NCBI GenBank assembly: GCA_013368325.1
Contig: JAACJK010000013.1
Coordinates: 186,001 to 250,000 of the forward strand
DNA length: 64,000 bases
From: Ephemerocybe angulata
Lineage: Eukaryota > Basidiomycota > Agaricomycetes > Agaricales > Psathyrellaceae
Direction of reading: 5' to 3'
Position numbers and translations under genes: made by a program. Of the stretch, positions 9,734 to 20,436 are shown one piece after another. Within the stretch, counting starts at the first letter, position 1. Each line of letters begins with the position of its first letter. The notes below the pieces were generated by a model. It did not search any database. It was given only the letters and a program-made list of their open reading frames with translations, and was not told the origin of the DNA.

Positions 9734-11428
9734 CTACGTATCCGACTCCAATTTAGGATCGTATCCCATCCTATCTACCTTTATGCCAAAGGTCTCCCTC
9801 AGGAGCTTCAAAGTAGCTGACTCCTTGTAATACGCTTTCTGTAGATCCCTATTCCACGATGTTATCTCCAACATGACCCGCTTCAAACTGTCATCAGGTG
9901 CCTTCATAACGACCTTGCCCTTCTGCTTTCCATGCTTCTGGCTTTTGATGTACAGGAACAGGGAATCGAGGTGAAAATAGTCTGGGAGGCTGCGTACTTC
10001 AAGGTATTGGAGGGACGGTAGGAGATTCGGCGTACCCGTGGGGGCACTCTGGGCAAGCTTCAGGAACTTGCGGGGTTCGTAGCCGGCGTCCATGGTGAGA
10101 TGGGTCACGGGGCTGGTAATTGAGCCGAGGAGGCGATATAGGTCTTTGGCCTTGATGTTTCCCACCACAATCAAGGAGGCGAGATCCTGAGGGGCGTCCG
10201 TGGAGAACAAACCAATCGCTTCGAGTATGGCAGAGTATGGGTCAGGTTTACCCCAGTTGCCCCCGCTCTCGATGGAGAGCTCGATAAGTCCCGGGAAACG
10301 AAGCAGGCTGAGGTGTTTCACCTCTGCGCTGGCGAAATCAATTTCCAGTGTCAGTGAATTGACTTTCGGAAGCACAATATGTCCATCCTGGGATAGGGGC
10401 GTGACGTTGACCTGGTCACCCAAGTTTGGCGACTGACATTCCACATCGTCCCCGAGACCGAGCGACAGAATCTCAACATTGGTACAGTGCTGCAGAGCCG
10501 TCAAGAACTGAGGCCCACCCCAAGGATATGTAAGGGAGAGCGTGGTAAGCTTTATCAGCACCGCGGCCGGAATATCAAGAAACTTGCGGTGGGGGTTCTC
10601 CACCAGGCGGGGGAGGTGAAGCGCAAGGGAGGTGAGGCTGTCGGGGAAGCTGGCAAAGATTGAGTGAGTGGGGAGTTGATATTGCAGCCAGTATGGGTCG
10701 TTTTCATTCACACTTCCATCACGGAAATCAAGGACGAGCTTTTGGACCTTGTCCCACCAATGCTGAGCAGCGCTGGTAGTAGTAGCATCGGTGTTAGTGG
10801 ATCTGATATAGCGCACGATGTTCTTGAAGCAGGTCGGGGTGAAGTCCGCCATTGAGATCCGAGAGAGTGGGGGTCCTTCTGCCAGGAGCCTCTGGAGTAT
10901 GGTGTTTGAGCAGAGTTGCGTGCCTCCTGTCTGTTTGTAGCAATCGCACTTTGACTTTAGGCTATACGGAGTGTCGAACTTGAGCGTTTTCGGAGTGTCT
11001 TTCGCCCGCCCGTACCACCGAAGGAGTGTCCCGCATTGCTTCTGGGTTAACGTGGGGATCTCCACTTTTCGTTCAGCCCAGAGATAGCCGAAGCTATAGG
11101 CTACGTCGCGCCATCGCTTGCAGACGAGGGTAATTGTTGTCAAGCTTTCCAAATCTCGCTCCCAATCCTCATCGGCGTAGGGCGGATTGACGATTGATAC
11201 GGCATCGAATATCATTGTCAAGATTTCCGTGGGTATCTGTCGCGCTGGGGAGAAGACGCATTTGTGGAGGTGAAGTTGTTTTTCAAGGTCCTCGAGTTCA
11301 TTCCGAAGGTCGACTATCCTCTTGGCCATGGCTTCAGTTCTATCATGGATGATCGCGAGGTCGAGTGTGTTGGGAGGGGCGTTGTTGTAGAGGAGGTCTG
11401 TGAGAGGCGTGGCTTGTTCTCGGACCAT
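9734..11428 (-). CDS. F-box family protein, copy 3
   Basis: An intronless frame encodes 564 residues from MVREQATPLTDLLYNN. The frame stays open further upstream but that part lacks the family pattern. The F-box is PARQIPTEILTMIFDAVS to LVCKRWRDVAYSFGYLW. It is close to copy 2 over its whole length, including the C-terminal KVVMKAP..LKRVMLEI and YYKESATLKLLRETFGIKVDRM segments. Tandem duplication with copy 2 is evident. Unlike the other three copies it lacks the GAAGCGACCGAC leader motif, so its regulation may differ. The substrate is unknown. Confidence 0.85.
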   Translation of the reverse strand: MVREQATPLTDLLYNNAPPNTLDLAIIHDRTEAMAKRIVDLRNELEDLEKQLHLHKCVFSPARQIPTEILTMIFDAVSIVNPPYADEDWERDLESLTTITLVCKRWRDVAYSFGYLWAERKVEIPTLTQKQCGTLLRWYGRAKDTPKTLKFDTPYSLKSKCDCYKQTGGTQLCSNTILQRLLAEGPPLSRISMADFTPTCFKNIVRYIRSTNTDATTTSAAQHWWDKVQKLVLDFRDGSVNENDPYWLQYQLPTHSIFASFPDSLTSLALHLPRLVENPHRKFLDIPAAVLIKLTTLSLTYPWGGPQFLTALQHCTNVEILSLGLGDDVECQSPNLGDQVNVTPLSQDGHIVLPKVNSLTLEIDFASAEVKHLSLLRFPGLIELSIESGGNWGKPDPYSAILEAIGLFSTDAPQDLASLIVVGNIKAKDLYRLLGSITSPVTHLTMDAGYEPRKFLKLAQSAPTGTPNLLPSLQYLEVRSLPDYFHLDSLFLYIKSQKHGKQKGKVVMKAPDDSLKRVMLEITSWNRDLQKAYYKESATLKLLRETFGIKVDRMGYDPKLESDT

Positions 11429-12038
11429 AATGATATTGAAAAGAGCGGGCAGTGGAACTCTGGAAAGGACTATGGGTGGTTGTGGTCGCGGTTCAAGAGC
11501 GCTCCGGGAGTCGGTCCGGACCCCAAATTCAACACCATGTGTTCTGTTTTGTTGTTCGTCGGGCTTGCTCACCATACTACACCATCTGGCCTCAATGACC
11601 CTATTTCTAACCTGCCACCCAAATTGGCATGTGTCTAACACGTCACGAGAGGGACGGCGAGAAACGCGCAAGAAACGCGCCAAAACGCACGCGAGGCGAG
11701 ACGATCGCGTCGCGCAACGGTTGACCCCGCCAAAGTTCAACGAGCGCAAGCTCTGGCCCAACCTTCGCGCTTCCGCTCCCGCGATGCCATTGTTAGGATG
11801 CATTGCTTTGAAATATCGAGAGCCGTAACTGTCTAGGTCTGGTATACATGTGTACGTACGTCGAACTGTGGGCTTTCGTTGGTGTGCAACTTCCGGGAGC
11901 TCAAAAGACCACTTCCACCCGCTTGGGTACACAGAGGAGTGTGCTTCAAGTTATCCAGGCTATTGTATGTATCTGGGCGCTTTCCCTATATACCACTCGA
12001 TGGCGGGGCTTGTGGTCCAAAACCGACCAAAAGATCAT
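11429..12038. other. Intergenic region
   Basis: This 610-bp spacer lies between F-box copy 3 and the tRNA. It is rich in CGCG-type dinucleotides around 11650-11720. I see no gene. Confidence 0.5.
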
Positions 12039-12121
12039 GCATTAAGAGGGAATCGAACCCCCGGCGGGTCGAGTCAATACTCGAATGGCAACGACCCAGG
12101 TTACCACTACCCCATTAATGC
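12039..12121 (-). tRNA. tRNA-Gly(GCC) with a short intron
   Basis: The minus strand folds into a full cloverleaf. The 7-bp acceptor stem is GCATTAA/TTAATGC. The D arm contains AGTGGTAA. The 5-bp anticodon stem GGTCG/CGACC encloses anticodon GCC (12089-12087). The T arm carries GGTTCGATTCC. A 13-nt intron follows the base after the anticodon, the usual position (about 12085-12073). A TTTT run just downstream can end RNA polymerase III transcription. 83 nt minus 13 leaves a normal 70-nt tRNA. Confidence 0.93.
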
Positions 12122-12242
12122 TCTTGAACGCTGAGCGCAAGTATCCAACTCGGTAGTTATCCAGACCGTGCCCGGTGAACAGGCGCCCGTTGCCGATCAA
12201 CAACAGTCCCACACGAAAATCTAATCTCTAACCTCAACCACC

Positions 12243-12905
12243 ATGTCCTCAGAACCGTCATCCTCAACAGCGCCCAACTCCTCAGTCCTCTTCGCTCGTG
12301 GTGTAATCGCACGTCTTTCAATATGGTCAACCCTCCGAATCGCCGTTCAAGAGCAGTGGGGTGGCCCGGGAGGAGCAGAAAAGCGCACACTCCTCGCGTC
12401 TGAAATCGTCGACGCTTTCGAGTCAGCCGACACAGCACTGGACGACGAATACGTAGAAGACCTGCTGCTGCAGATCATGGAAGAGGAGTTTGAAGTGCGG
12501 GTAGAGGATGGGAGTGCGGAGAGTGTTGCGAAGGACATCGTGAAAATCTACGACGAAATTAGGGAAGGGAAGGCGGAGGCGCTGGAGAAGTTCGAAGCCT
12601 TGGCAGAGAAGACCAAGAATAAGAAGGTGGAGGCGATTCAGAAGGTTGTTAGCGACGATGAAGACTGGGATGATGATGAAGGGGAGAGCGATGAGGACGA
12701 GGAGATGGAGGATGTCCCCCAGCTTATCCAACGACTAGAGCCGCCGATGAAGGAGGAACCAGAGGTGGATGAGGATGGCTTTATAACCGTGAAGGCAAAA
12801 ACAAGAGCCGTAGATAAGTGTCCTCTAATCCGTTTCTTGGGAGCACGCTCCTCTATGTACCACTGTATGTTTTCTGTGACATCGTTATCTCTGGCAGCCG
12901 GCTAA
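12243..12905 (+). CDS. TSR2: Pre-rRNA-processing protein TSR2 homologue
   Basis: TSR2 proteins escort ribosomal protein eS26 to the 40S particle and help 20S pre-rRNA processing. The segment IWSTLRIAVQEQWGGPGG, the helix EYVEDLLLQIMEEEFEVRVEDGS, a long acidic stretch (DDEDWDDDEGESDEDEEMED) and a final DEDGFITVKAKTR are the family's order. The family normally ends at about this point. After KTRA, a GT donor and a TTGCAG acceptor would join directly to a TAG near 12926, giving a natural C-terminus. Otherwise the frame reads on to 12905 through sequence without family character. Length is typical (about 190-200 residues). Confidence 0.85.
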   Translation: MSSEPSSSTAPNSSVLFARGVIARLSIWSTLRIAVQEQWGGPGGAEKRTLLASEIVDAFESADTALDDEYVEDLLLQIMEEEFEVRVEDGSAESVAKDIVKIYDEIREGKAEALEKFEALAEKTKNKKVEAIQKVVSDDEDWDDDEGESDEDEEMEDVPQLIQRLEPPMKEEPEVDEDGFITVKAKTRAVDKCPLIRFLGARSSMYHCMFSVTSLSLAAG

Positions 12906-13415
12906 CGTTCCTGCTGGATTGCAGTAGGCCCTTCCCCGTGTCGGATATCTAATGCTGAAGACTTCGCTTCCTACTGCACGATCAATCGTTTGAACCTGAA
13001 AACTTTGGTGAGGCAGAACTTGAAAGCGAAAAGAGAGGCCGGAAGGAGGCGAAAGTACCGAAGGTATATTGCATGGACTGCCCCTGGTCCGAAAGGACTC
13101 GAAGCGTGGAAAGATCAATCAATTAAACAGGACGCAAGATAACGCACTCGTCGCGCTCGGGGTCTTCATCGACCGCGACGATGGCCAGCACCCCAACGCC
13201 GGCGCACAACGCCCCGCTACCCCCGAGTGCGACCTCTGCGGCACGATCATCGCGCATCGCACCCCACTCCCATATCAAGGGCCTTGGTTTGGATCCTGAA
13301 GGGTTTGCTCTTGGTTTGCTCTGCTCGATACGGCTGGATTTGTCGGCCAAAACCATGCTCGAGAGGTACGTACTTTCGCAAGCACAAAGATCTGAAAGCT
13401 CAGTATGACCCGTAG

Positions 13416-13778
<363 letters not shown>

Positions 13779-14281
13779 TGACTCCTGCGCACCCTCAAGC
13801 ATTTCAGAACCTTATCATACGTTACTGTGCGGTTCTTTGCCTAAACTAACGCAGCTTTGCCTAGGTCTGCGAATCAAAGAGACAAAAGAGGTGTACGAAG
13901 GCGAGGTCACGGAATTGACCCCAAGCGAATCCGAGAACCCTCTCAGCGGTTACGCGTACGGGAAAACGGTTGCGCATGTCGTTGTGGGGCTGGGGACCGT
14001 CAAAGGCACGAAGCAGCTTCGTCTGGACCCTCCCATATACGAAGCTATTCTGAAGGAGAAAATCGTGGTCGACACGGGTGCCGTCAAGGTTCGTCGACCG
14101 CCTTCACGTGGTCCACCCCTCTTACGTTCTCGTCCAGCGTGTGGGACGGTCAGATGCGTATGCGTCGTCTTATAACCTGTCCCTCCGCCCAAAGGAGACG
14201 TCCACAAGAAGAAGGAGCTCGTTCAGGACGTGACCCTCGGCGACCTGGATGCTGCGAACGCACGGCCCCAGGGCGGTCAGG

Positions 14282-14466
14282 TGTAATAAGGGACCATCGG
14301 AACGGCTACTCCCTTCCGTTGTTTGTCCCTATTTGCATTAGATACTCTTGACGCGCGAGGAGCGCATCGACGCTCCTCACGCTCAACCATATACACACAT
14401 AGAATAAGTAACCCAATATAACTGGATCTTGTTCATTGTGTGCGGTTGAGGTCATCCCCCCTTACA
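14282..14466 (+). repeat. Left LTR
   Basis: This is a 185-bp terminal repeat beginning TGTAATAAGG and ending CCCTTACA. It contains a strong hairpin at 14353-14382 (12-bp stem with one mismatch, loop CATCGA). It is identical by eye to the right LTR. Confidence 0.93.
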
Positions 14467-14648
14467 CATTTTTGAACAACCAGATTCCTTCGCCTTTTCT
14501 CTCCTCTCTTTACTCTACCTGACTCATACGTCACACGCCGACATTCCGCCCCGACGCGCTTTGACTACCCACCCCGACGTTGCGACGCGCCTCGATACGT
14601 TTAAAAGCCACATCAGACCCGAACCACCAGAAACCAGCCAAATGAAAC

Positions 14649-16178
14649 ATGCAGCATGAAATCCAAACCAACCGAAGGGTCTTGGATAGGAACAAGAACG
14701 ACGGGCGTGCCGGAAGGGAGAAGGAGATGAGAGAGAGGGACGAGGGAGGGGTTACAGAGGTACGACCGGGTCTTCTCTTGGCCGCCGAAGCCGTGCGTGC
14801 CAGCACGGTTTGGGGGCTGTATCAGGAGGAGCTCTGGAAGATACTGGTATCGGAAAGCGGCAAGGTGGCTTCACCTTCACCCACCAACGACGACTTCGCG
14901 GCGGCACTCAGGCGTGCTACGGCGCTCCAGCGGGAGCTTGAAGGAGCAAACGACCTTCCAAGCGAGCTCACATGCCCCCTGCATCCAGTGTTCCGTGACA
15001 GTCTTCGCAGACTATTCCGGAATGTGGATCCTGTTCGGACGTCAGCGGAGGAGTGGCAGTGGGAAGTCATTGGGAGAGTGCTCGACGGTCATATCGATCA
15101 AATGGTTGACAAGGTCATGGATGGGTCCGCCTCTCTCGCCTCTACGAGTCCCGTCATCGTCAACGCCAACGCTGTGCCCCATCCTCCGCTCGCGACACCT
15201 ACTGTTCTGCCGCCACCCCCAGGAAAAGCACCGCTACGAGCGCCATCGAGCCAAGTTGGACAAACGCCACCCACCCCGCTGGCTTCGCCAAAGTCATTGG
15301 CCATTATGCAGGAGATCATCGACCGGGCTCGAGAGCTCGGGATGGCACCTCTGAGCGGCGAACAGCTCTTCGCGTTGATGAAGGGAGAGATGGCGTGGCC
15401 TGAGCCGGTGCCCATCGCCTCACCCGCGCCTTCGATCGTGCTGCCACCCAAGCTCTGTCAACAACGGCCGACGCAAGCCCCTCGCACCCTAGCACGGGCC
15501 AAACCCACGGCCAGTGTAACCTTCGCTGGCGTGGACCTCGACTCGGACACCAGCGACGACGGGCCTCGGCCTGGGGCAACGAGCACCCAACCCTTTGCGC
15601 AGACGGAGGTTTTCATGCGCATCGAACCATGCACGCCACAGGACCGGATCCACCCTCATGCACGCCCACCTGAGCACCAGCACCCCACTTCTGACGAGTA
15701 CCACGATCCTGAGCCCGACCCGATTCACCTCCATGCACGTCCGCCGGAGCGTGATCATTCCACTCCGAGCATGTACCACGACTACGAGCCCGACCGAATT
15801 CATCTCCACGCGCGTCCACCTGAGGACGGTTACCCCATCCCCGACGACTTCGACTACTCCGAGCCTGACTACTACCATCCCCCCGATGACTATCAGTACG
15901 ACCGGGACAACACCCACCCTCGGCCTGTATATGACAGCGAGGACGACTACGAGATGGGTGTCGAGTCTAACCTCCGCGACGCATACGAGGAGGGGTACGA
16001 GGAGAGATACGAGGATGGCAGCGCTGCAGATTACGCCGACTCAAGGGTCTATGAGAGCAGTGAGGATGCGTCAGACTTGTCCGAGTTGGACGAACCTCAC
16101 GGCTACAGCGGGAACGAGGATTACGGCGACGATGGTAGCGCCTCGGGTGAGCACTCGCATTATGACTCGGACGAGTAA
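14649..16178 (+). CDS. Gag-like protein of the LTR element
   Basis: One frame encodes 509 residues and fills most of the element's interior. The N-terminal third is helical and charged (EEWQWEVIGRVLDGHIDQMVDK). The middle is proline-rich (VLPPPPGKAPLRAPSSQ). Residues about 332-406 contain three 25-residue repeats built on IHxHARPPE, and the tail is acidic and tyrosine-rich. No zinc knuckle, protease or polymerase motif is visible, so Gag is inferred from position only. The frame's integrity next to identical LTRs suggests selection until recently. It could also be an unrelated gene captured by the element. Confidence 0.6.
   Translation: MQHEIQTNRRVLDRNKNDGRAGREKEMRERDEGGVTEVRPGLLLAAEAVRASTVWGLYQEELWKILVSESGKVASPSPTNDDFAAALRRATALQRELEGANDLPSELTCPLHPVFRDSLRRLFRNVDPVRTSAEEWQWEVIGRVLDGHIDQMVDKVMDGSASLASTSPVIVNANAVPHPPLATPTVLPPPPGKAPLRAPSSQVGQTPPTPLASPKSLAIMQEIIDRARELGMAPLSGEQLFALMKGEMAWPEPVPIASPAPSIVLPPKLCQQRPTQAPRTLARAKPTASVTFAGVDLDSDTSDDGPRPGATSTQPFAQTEVFMRIEPCTPQDRIHPHARPPEHQHPTSDEYHDPEPDPIHLHARPPERDHSTPSMYHDYEPDRIHLHARPPEDGYPIPDDFDYSEPDYYHPPDDYQYDRDNTHPRPVYDSEDDYEMGVESNLRDAYEEGYEERYEDGSAADYADSRVYESSEDASDLSELDEPHGYSGNEDYGDDGSASGEHSHYDSDE
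15642..15866 (+). repeat. Three 75-bp tandem repeats in the Gag-like gene
   Basis: Units start at 15642, 15717 and 15792 and encode D-R/P-I-H-x-H-A-R-P-P-E followed by variable residues and Y/F-x-D/Y-x-E-P. A degenerate fourth unit (DYYHPPDD) follows. The exact 75-bp period keeps the frame. Confidence 0.8.
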
Positions 16179-16586
16179 CTCCGAGGTGTGGGCTTCGTCT
16201 GAGGGGGAGTGTGCATACGCACCACTCGCCATTCACTCACCCTTTCCATTTCTTCTCTTGCCATTCTTATGTTTCTCTTTGCTGTCGTGCTTCCCCATTA
16301 TTCATTCGTGTTCGTTGTTTTGTGTCTTGGTTTATGTCTTCCCTCCATGGCATGTTTACCTTGCTTTTGCCCAATTTTTTCTCTCACCACTTGTTCTCAT
16401 GCATTGCTGTCGTGTCTGGACTCTGTTATGCTTATGCTTTCCTCTGCTATCACTCTGCTTTGATTCTGCTCTGACTTTCGTGCTATCGCTATGTTTCTTT
16501 CGCTATACCTTGTTCCAATTTATCATTTAATAGTTTATTTACTTTAGAATACTTCCCTCTTCTACCTGCGGATCGTTTCACGATCC

Positions 16587-16598
16587 GGAGGGGGAGAG
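16587..16598 (+). other. Polypurine tract
   Basis: GGAGGGGGAGAG directly abuts the right LTR, the place where plus-strand DNA synthesis is primed in LTR retrotransposons. No convincing tRNA-complementary primer site starting with TGG follows the left LTR. Confidence 0.8.
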
Positions 16599-16783
16599 TG
16601 TAATAAGGGACCATCGGAACGGCTACTCCCTTCCGTTGTTTGTCCCTATTTGCATTAGATACTCTTGACGCGCGAGGAGCGCATCGACGCTCCTCACGCT
16701 CAACCATATACACACATAGAATAAGTAACCCAATATAACTGGATCTTGTTCATTGTGTGCGGTTGAGGTCATCCCCCCTTACA
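16599..16783 (+). repeat. Right LTR
   Basis: This copy of the 185-bp repeat is followed directly by the target duplication TCAGG and then by the resumed pontin sequence. Confidence 0.93.
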
Positions 16784-17174
16784 TCAGGACATCATGAGCG
16801 TGGTGGGCAGCTTGGTCAAGAGCGGTCGGACGGAGGTGACCGAGAAGCTGAGGAAGGATGTGAACAAGGTGGCCCAGAACTACGGTAGAGGGCCTTAAGC
16901 TTGGCGCTGGGGTCCTCGAGTCGAGGGAGACAAATCATCACTGAGGTATGCAATTGCCAATGGTTTCATTGCCTGTCATCATCACCATAATGAACTAACC
17001 TCAATCCTTCCCCAATAGTTACGCGCTACAATTGCTGACGCGCCGGCATCCATTTTGGCTTCGCTTGCGGGGAGAAGTCAATTTGAGGTCGAAGAGGTTG
17101 GAGAGATCAACCAGCTGTTCTTGTTCGCCAAAACCTCTGCTGCAAACATCGCGGCAGCAGGATATGAGCTGTAG

Positions 17175-17959
17175 ATTCTCATTAAACCCTACGTTTCTTG
17201 CTTTCTTGGTGCGTCATCTAGAGGTAAGCGTTCATGAAATTCGGTCCGCGTTGAGTTGCAATTTACTGTCTGGGCCAGTACTATGTTACGGCTGTATAAT
17301 CTCCGTCAAGAGCTGTGGCTTCTTCGACATACCAAGATTTGGCCTATGAACAAAGAAAGTTTGGCTTGGATTCGAAGCTCCTTCATACCCGGGAAGTCGT
17401 GCGCGTCCAGAGCCTCGTGGCCCCAAGAGTATCTCGAGATGACCTTGGCCCTTCGCTGAGTTCCCCGTCGAACTCGTGGACGCTCTCAGAGAGGATCTTT
17501 ATATCCGAGCGACCCGGGTTCATCTTCTCGAGAGTCGCCTTTTTCCCTCATTCACTCACGCGACACTCACGAACTCTTTCCCTTCTGATGGGCTAGGTTT
17601 GAACGTAGGACCCACTCCATTACTCAAAAGTCAAATGATTCACTTAAGCCAAACTTAAGCTATCATCCCCGGGTATGTGCTCGCGTATCAAGCCCAACCC
17701 CTGCCTCATGGTTTAGAAGGCTTGAAATTGACTACAATTTTGACATATTCCATCAGGCACTTCAGACCCAACGATTTGCGTTTCCGTTAGATTGCCGTCC
17801 TGCTCTTCACTTTACTTCGTTGTTCCTCCCGAGTCCCGTCTTTCCCATCGGTAGAAACGTTGCCGGAGCCTGCTTCAAAGCTGCATTCCCGCGAATATCG
17901 ATGCACCAAATGCCTGGATCGCGCTTGCACCGGGGACGACTTTCATTGATCTCAGAGTC
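17175..17959. other. Region without a recognisable gene
   Basis: Frames of up to about 90 residues occur on the plus strand. One includes FPVELVDALREDLYIRATRV, faintly F-box-like, but stops surround it. I would not call a gene. Confidence 0.4.
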
Positions 17960-18472
17960 TCAGACAGCACTTGGCTTTGGCGTTATCTTTCTCTTGTGGC
18001 GGACTTTGGCATCTGCTAGCATCTGCTCCAGTGTAAGCTGGCCCCGCCACCTTGTGGGCCTCGGCCGACCATCTGGTGCGGTCCCCGCGGCATGAATGTA
18101 TACTGGAACGTGGCGGGCTTTTGTCGTGGGTCTGACGCGGGAGATGCAGGGGACGGGCAGGTGGTACCTCTCGCGTATCACTTGCGACTGTTCGCAAGTC
18201 CAGGCAAACCTTGCTGCCCTTGGTCCACTCCCCCGTTTGCCGGCGGTGGTCATGCGCTCAGTGCCCACCGGACTTGTGGTTTTCGTGCCTTTTGCTGCAG
18301 CTTGCTGGAAGACCTCATCACTTGTCAATAACTCCACTTTGGGGGAGCTGGCTGACGACAGGAGGAACGCAGGAGTAGACACCGGTGGATGGCAAGGCCG
18401 ATTCGGTTCCAGCACCACTATCTTCCAATCGAGCTCTTCCAGAGATGTTTGTATGAGGGATTTGTTCCACAT
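17960..18472 (-). CDS. Hypothetical protein, doubtful
   Basis: This is an open frame of 170 residues with an ordinary amino acid mix and a basic C-terminus (KVRHKRKITPKP). No motif, signal peptide or membrane segment is recognised. A plus-strand frame of 129 residues overlaps it, so one or both are chance. Confidence 0.25.
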   Translation of the reverse strand: MWNKSLIQTSLEELDWKIVVLEPNRPCHPPVSTPAFLLSSASSPKVELLTSDEVFQQAAAKGTKTTSPVGTERMTTAGKRGSGPRAARFAWTCEQSQVIRERYHLPVPCISRVRPTTKARHVPVYIHAAGTAPDGRPRPTRWRGQLTLEQMLADAKVRHKRKITPKPSAV

Positions 18473-19642
18473 ACGTTCGCTTTGACTTACCTTGCTAGCG
18501 AATTAGAGCATCTTAGAGCTATACTGACGAGGCTGAAGATAAGTCATTGCCTGCTGACTGATGCCTAGATAGCCAGCTTCTCCCGTAGCGGACGCACAAC
18601 GCACCGGATTGATGGAACGCTCGTCCCAAATTCCAGGTGCGTCGTCCTCGTATTCGTGCCCCGTACGACTTTCTACCCCGCAGCAGCTGATCATGACCCT
18701 TATCATAGGGCGAGTAATACCCTAATGATTGTGGTCTGATTCGAAAAGGGTGCCTCGTATTGGTATCACAATACTTATTGACATCATCACATCTTCGATT
18801 CCTTCACCTATGCTCATTCGCTTGCCCCAGACTTTTCGTAATGCCCCACGGTGCACCCTTGAATCACCCGAAATGTGGCCTCGTTCGAGGCGTCCGGATT
18901 GAGCAGGCGCGGCCTGGCTGCGCGGCGACGATGCCAGAAACAGCCTTCGGGTTCGTCGTTTGTATTGATCCTGCCCCCGGTCGCTTCGCAAGGCGTGTTT
19001 CTGGCAGTGTGGGGTAATGTGACCGGGTTCCCTGGGGAGTGAAACTGCCTCTTCTGGTGCATTTCGATTTGTTCTCTTCGTCACAGCGGCATTGACATTG
19101 CGTATGCACACCTAGTTATGGACAGTAGGCGCCGCACAGCTTCCTCAACCCTCCCGTTGGTTGAGCGGGCATGAGTGGATGGGTCCAGCACATGCTGATG
19201 GCGCACCGTAACGGGTCTGAAAGGTCACGCTTTTGAGATCGCTGGGTGCGTGTTGTCCCTCTAATGGTATATTTGGCACGTCCTGACGGAATAGTGGGTG
19301 CTATCGCGTTCGGCGTTTGTTAATAGACTTCTTGAACCTTCTATTGAATGCGCTGTGCCGCTGTGCGCCCGATCTACTGCGATGTAGAATCGGGATCGGT
19401 GGTTGGGTTTCTAACGCCCGTTCCTTCCCCTCGTGGTATGTGTTATAAAAGCAGGCGCTGTCGGATGTGAAAGCTTTCCCTCACCCCGATAGCGACTGCC
19501 AGCGTCCCACCCAAGCAGCTATTCGCCACTCGACGTCCTTTGTCTACATAACGGCCTCGCTCGCCACTGCTACTTTCGACCACGCTACGCTCGTCATCAT
19601 TACCACTACTTCCTTCGATTCCCTCCGCGGCAACGCTTCAAA
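18473..19642. other. Region without a recognisable gene
   Basis: Only short overlapping frames are seen. The last 200 bp are C/T-rich with a TATAAAAGC at about 19443, and are probably the promoter and leader of the DUF6593 gene that follows. Confidence 0.45.
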
Positions 19643-20436
19643 ATGCAGATCCATTCTCTGAAGGCGATTCCAATCACGCTGGAGGACCGGACGGCAGCTA
19701 TCACCAACACCGACTTTGACGACATGTACGACCGCGTCTTCTTCCAGGTCGTCCGCAACCCGGGCGATACGACGACGAAGATCTACGAGATGCACGTCCG
19801 CGCCTCGCGGTACCGCAACGCCGTGCCTGTGCGCGGCGAGCCTGTCATTACTCTCGACTTCCAGCCGAACGAGACGCTGGGGACGATCAGCTTTTGGAAA
19901 CACCAAAATTGCATGCCGATGAACCAGTTCCTGCGCAAGATGTCCTTCTTTGGGTCGTACGTGGCTTATTCTCGCGACTTTGCATGACGTATCAATTTGC
20001 TCATTCATTCTCGATGACTTACATAGATCTCTTATGCGCAAGTTTACAGCGTCAGACGGGAGAGAGTATAAATGGAGCTACCGGTCGCTCGAAGAGCAGG
20101 AGTGGACTGTGAGTCTGAGGCCTTTCGCAGTATGTGCTACGAACCTGTGCTGACGCAGATGTCTAGTGTTCCACCGCAGACGATTCCTATCTCGTCGCGC
20201 ATTACGATCTCAAGCCACCTGAGATGCCTATTTACGACGTGTCGGGGAACAAGCTCATTATCTACCCCCACTTTGCGCACATCACAGCCGGTGAGTAAAG
20301 AAGCCTTGCATTCTTCGCTATTGATTCCACTGCGCTCGGAGGATGCTGACTGATGATTTCCTTCTCTTCTCTTCTGTGCTTAGATGTCCTCGCCAGTCTG
20401 CTCATCATGCGACACATCTCCCAGTTTAACTTGTAG
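19643..20436 (+). CDS. DUF6593-type protein
   Basis: Four exons (19643-19956, 20027-20108, 20167-20290, 20384-20436) give 190 residues with all junctions in frame. The order matches the basidiomycete DUF6593 family as I know it. An N-terminal half has beta strands (VFFQVVRNP, KIYEMHV, TLGTISFWKH). Then come a central FLRKMSFFGS, the signature FTASDGREYKWSYR, and NKLIIYPHFAHITADVLASLLIMRHI at the end. The fold resembles small Tubby-C-like barrels; the function is unknown. A TATA-like element precedes the C/T-rich leader. A second, much longer DUF6593-type gene lies at 27083. Confidence 0.82.

Larger units (their letters stand above)
14282..16783 (+). mobile_element. Non-autonomous LTR retrotransposon in the pontin pseudogene
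   Basis: It is a 2502-bp element with two 185-bp direct repeats that I read as identical, each starting TGTAA and ending TTACA. It is flanked by the 5-bp duplication TCAGG (14277-14281 and 16784-16788). Removing the element and one TCAGG restores the pontin motif QGGQDIMS. A 12-base polypurine tract touches the right LTR. The interior (14467-16598) encodes one 509-residue protein and no reverse transcriptase, RNase H or integrase, so it must move with borrowed enzymes. Identical LTRs mean recent insertion. The plus orientation follows from the purine tract and the frame. Confidence 0.93.

Noticed and set aside
14467..14490. Primer-binding site after the left LTR
   Set aside because: No TGG-initiated tRNA complement is visible.
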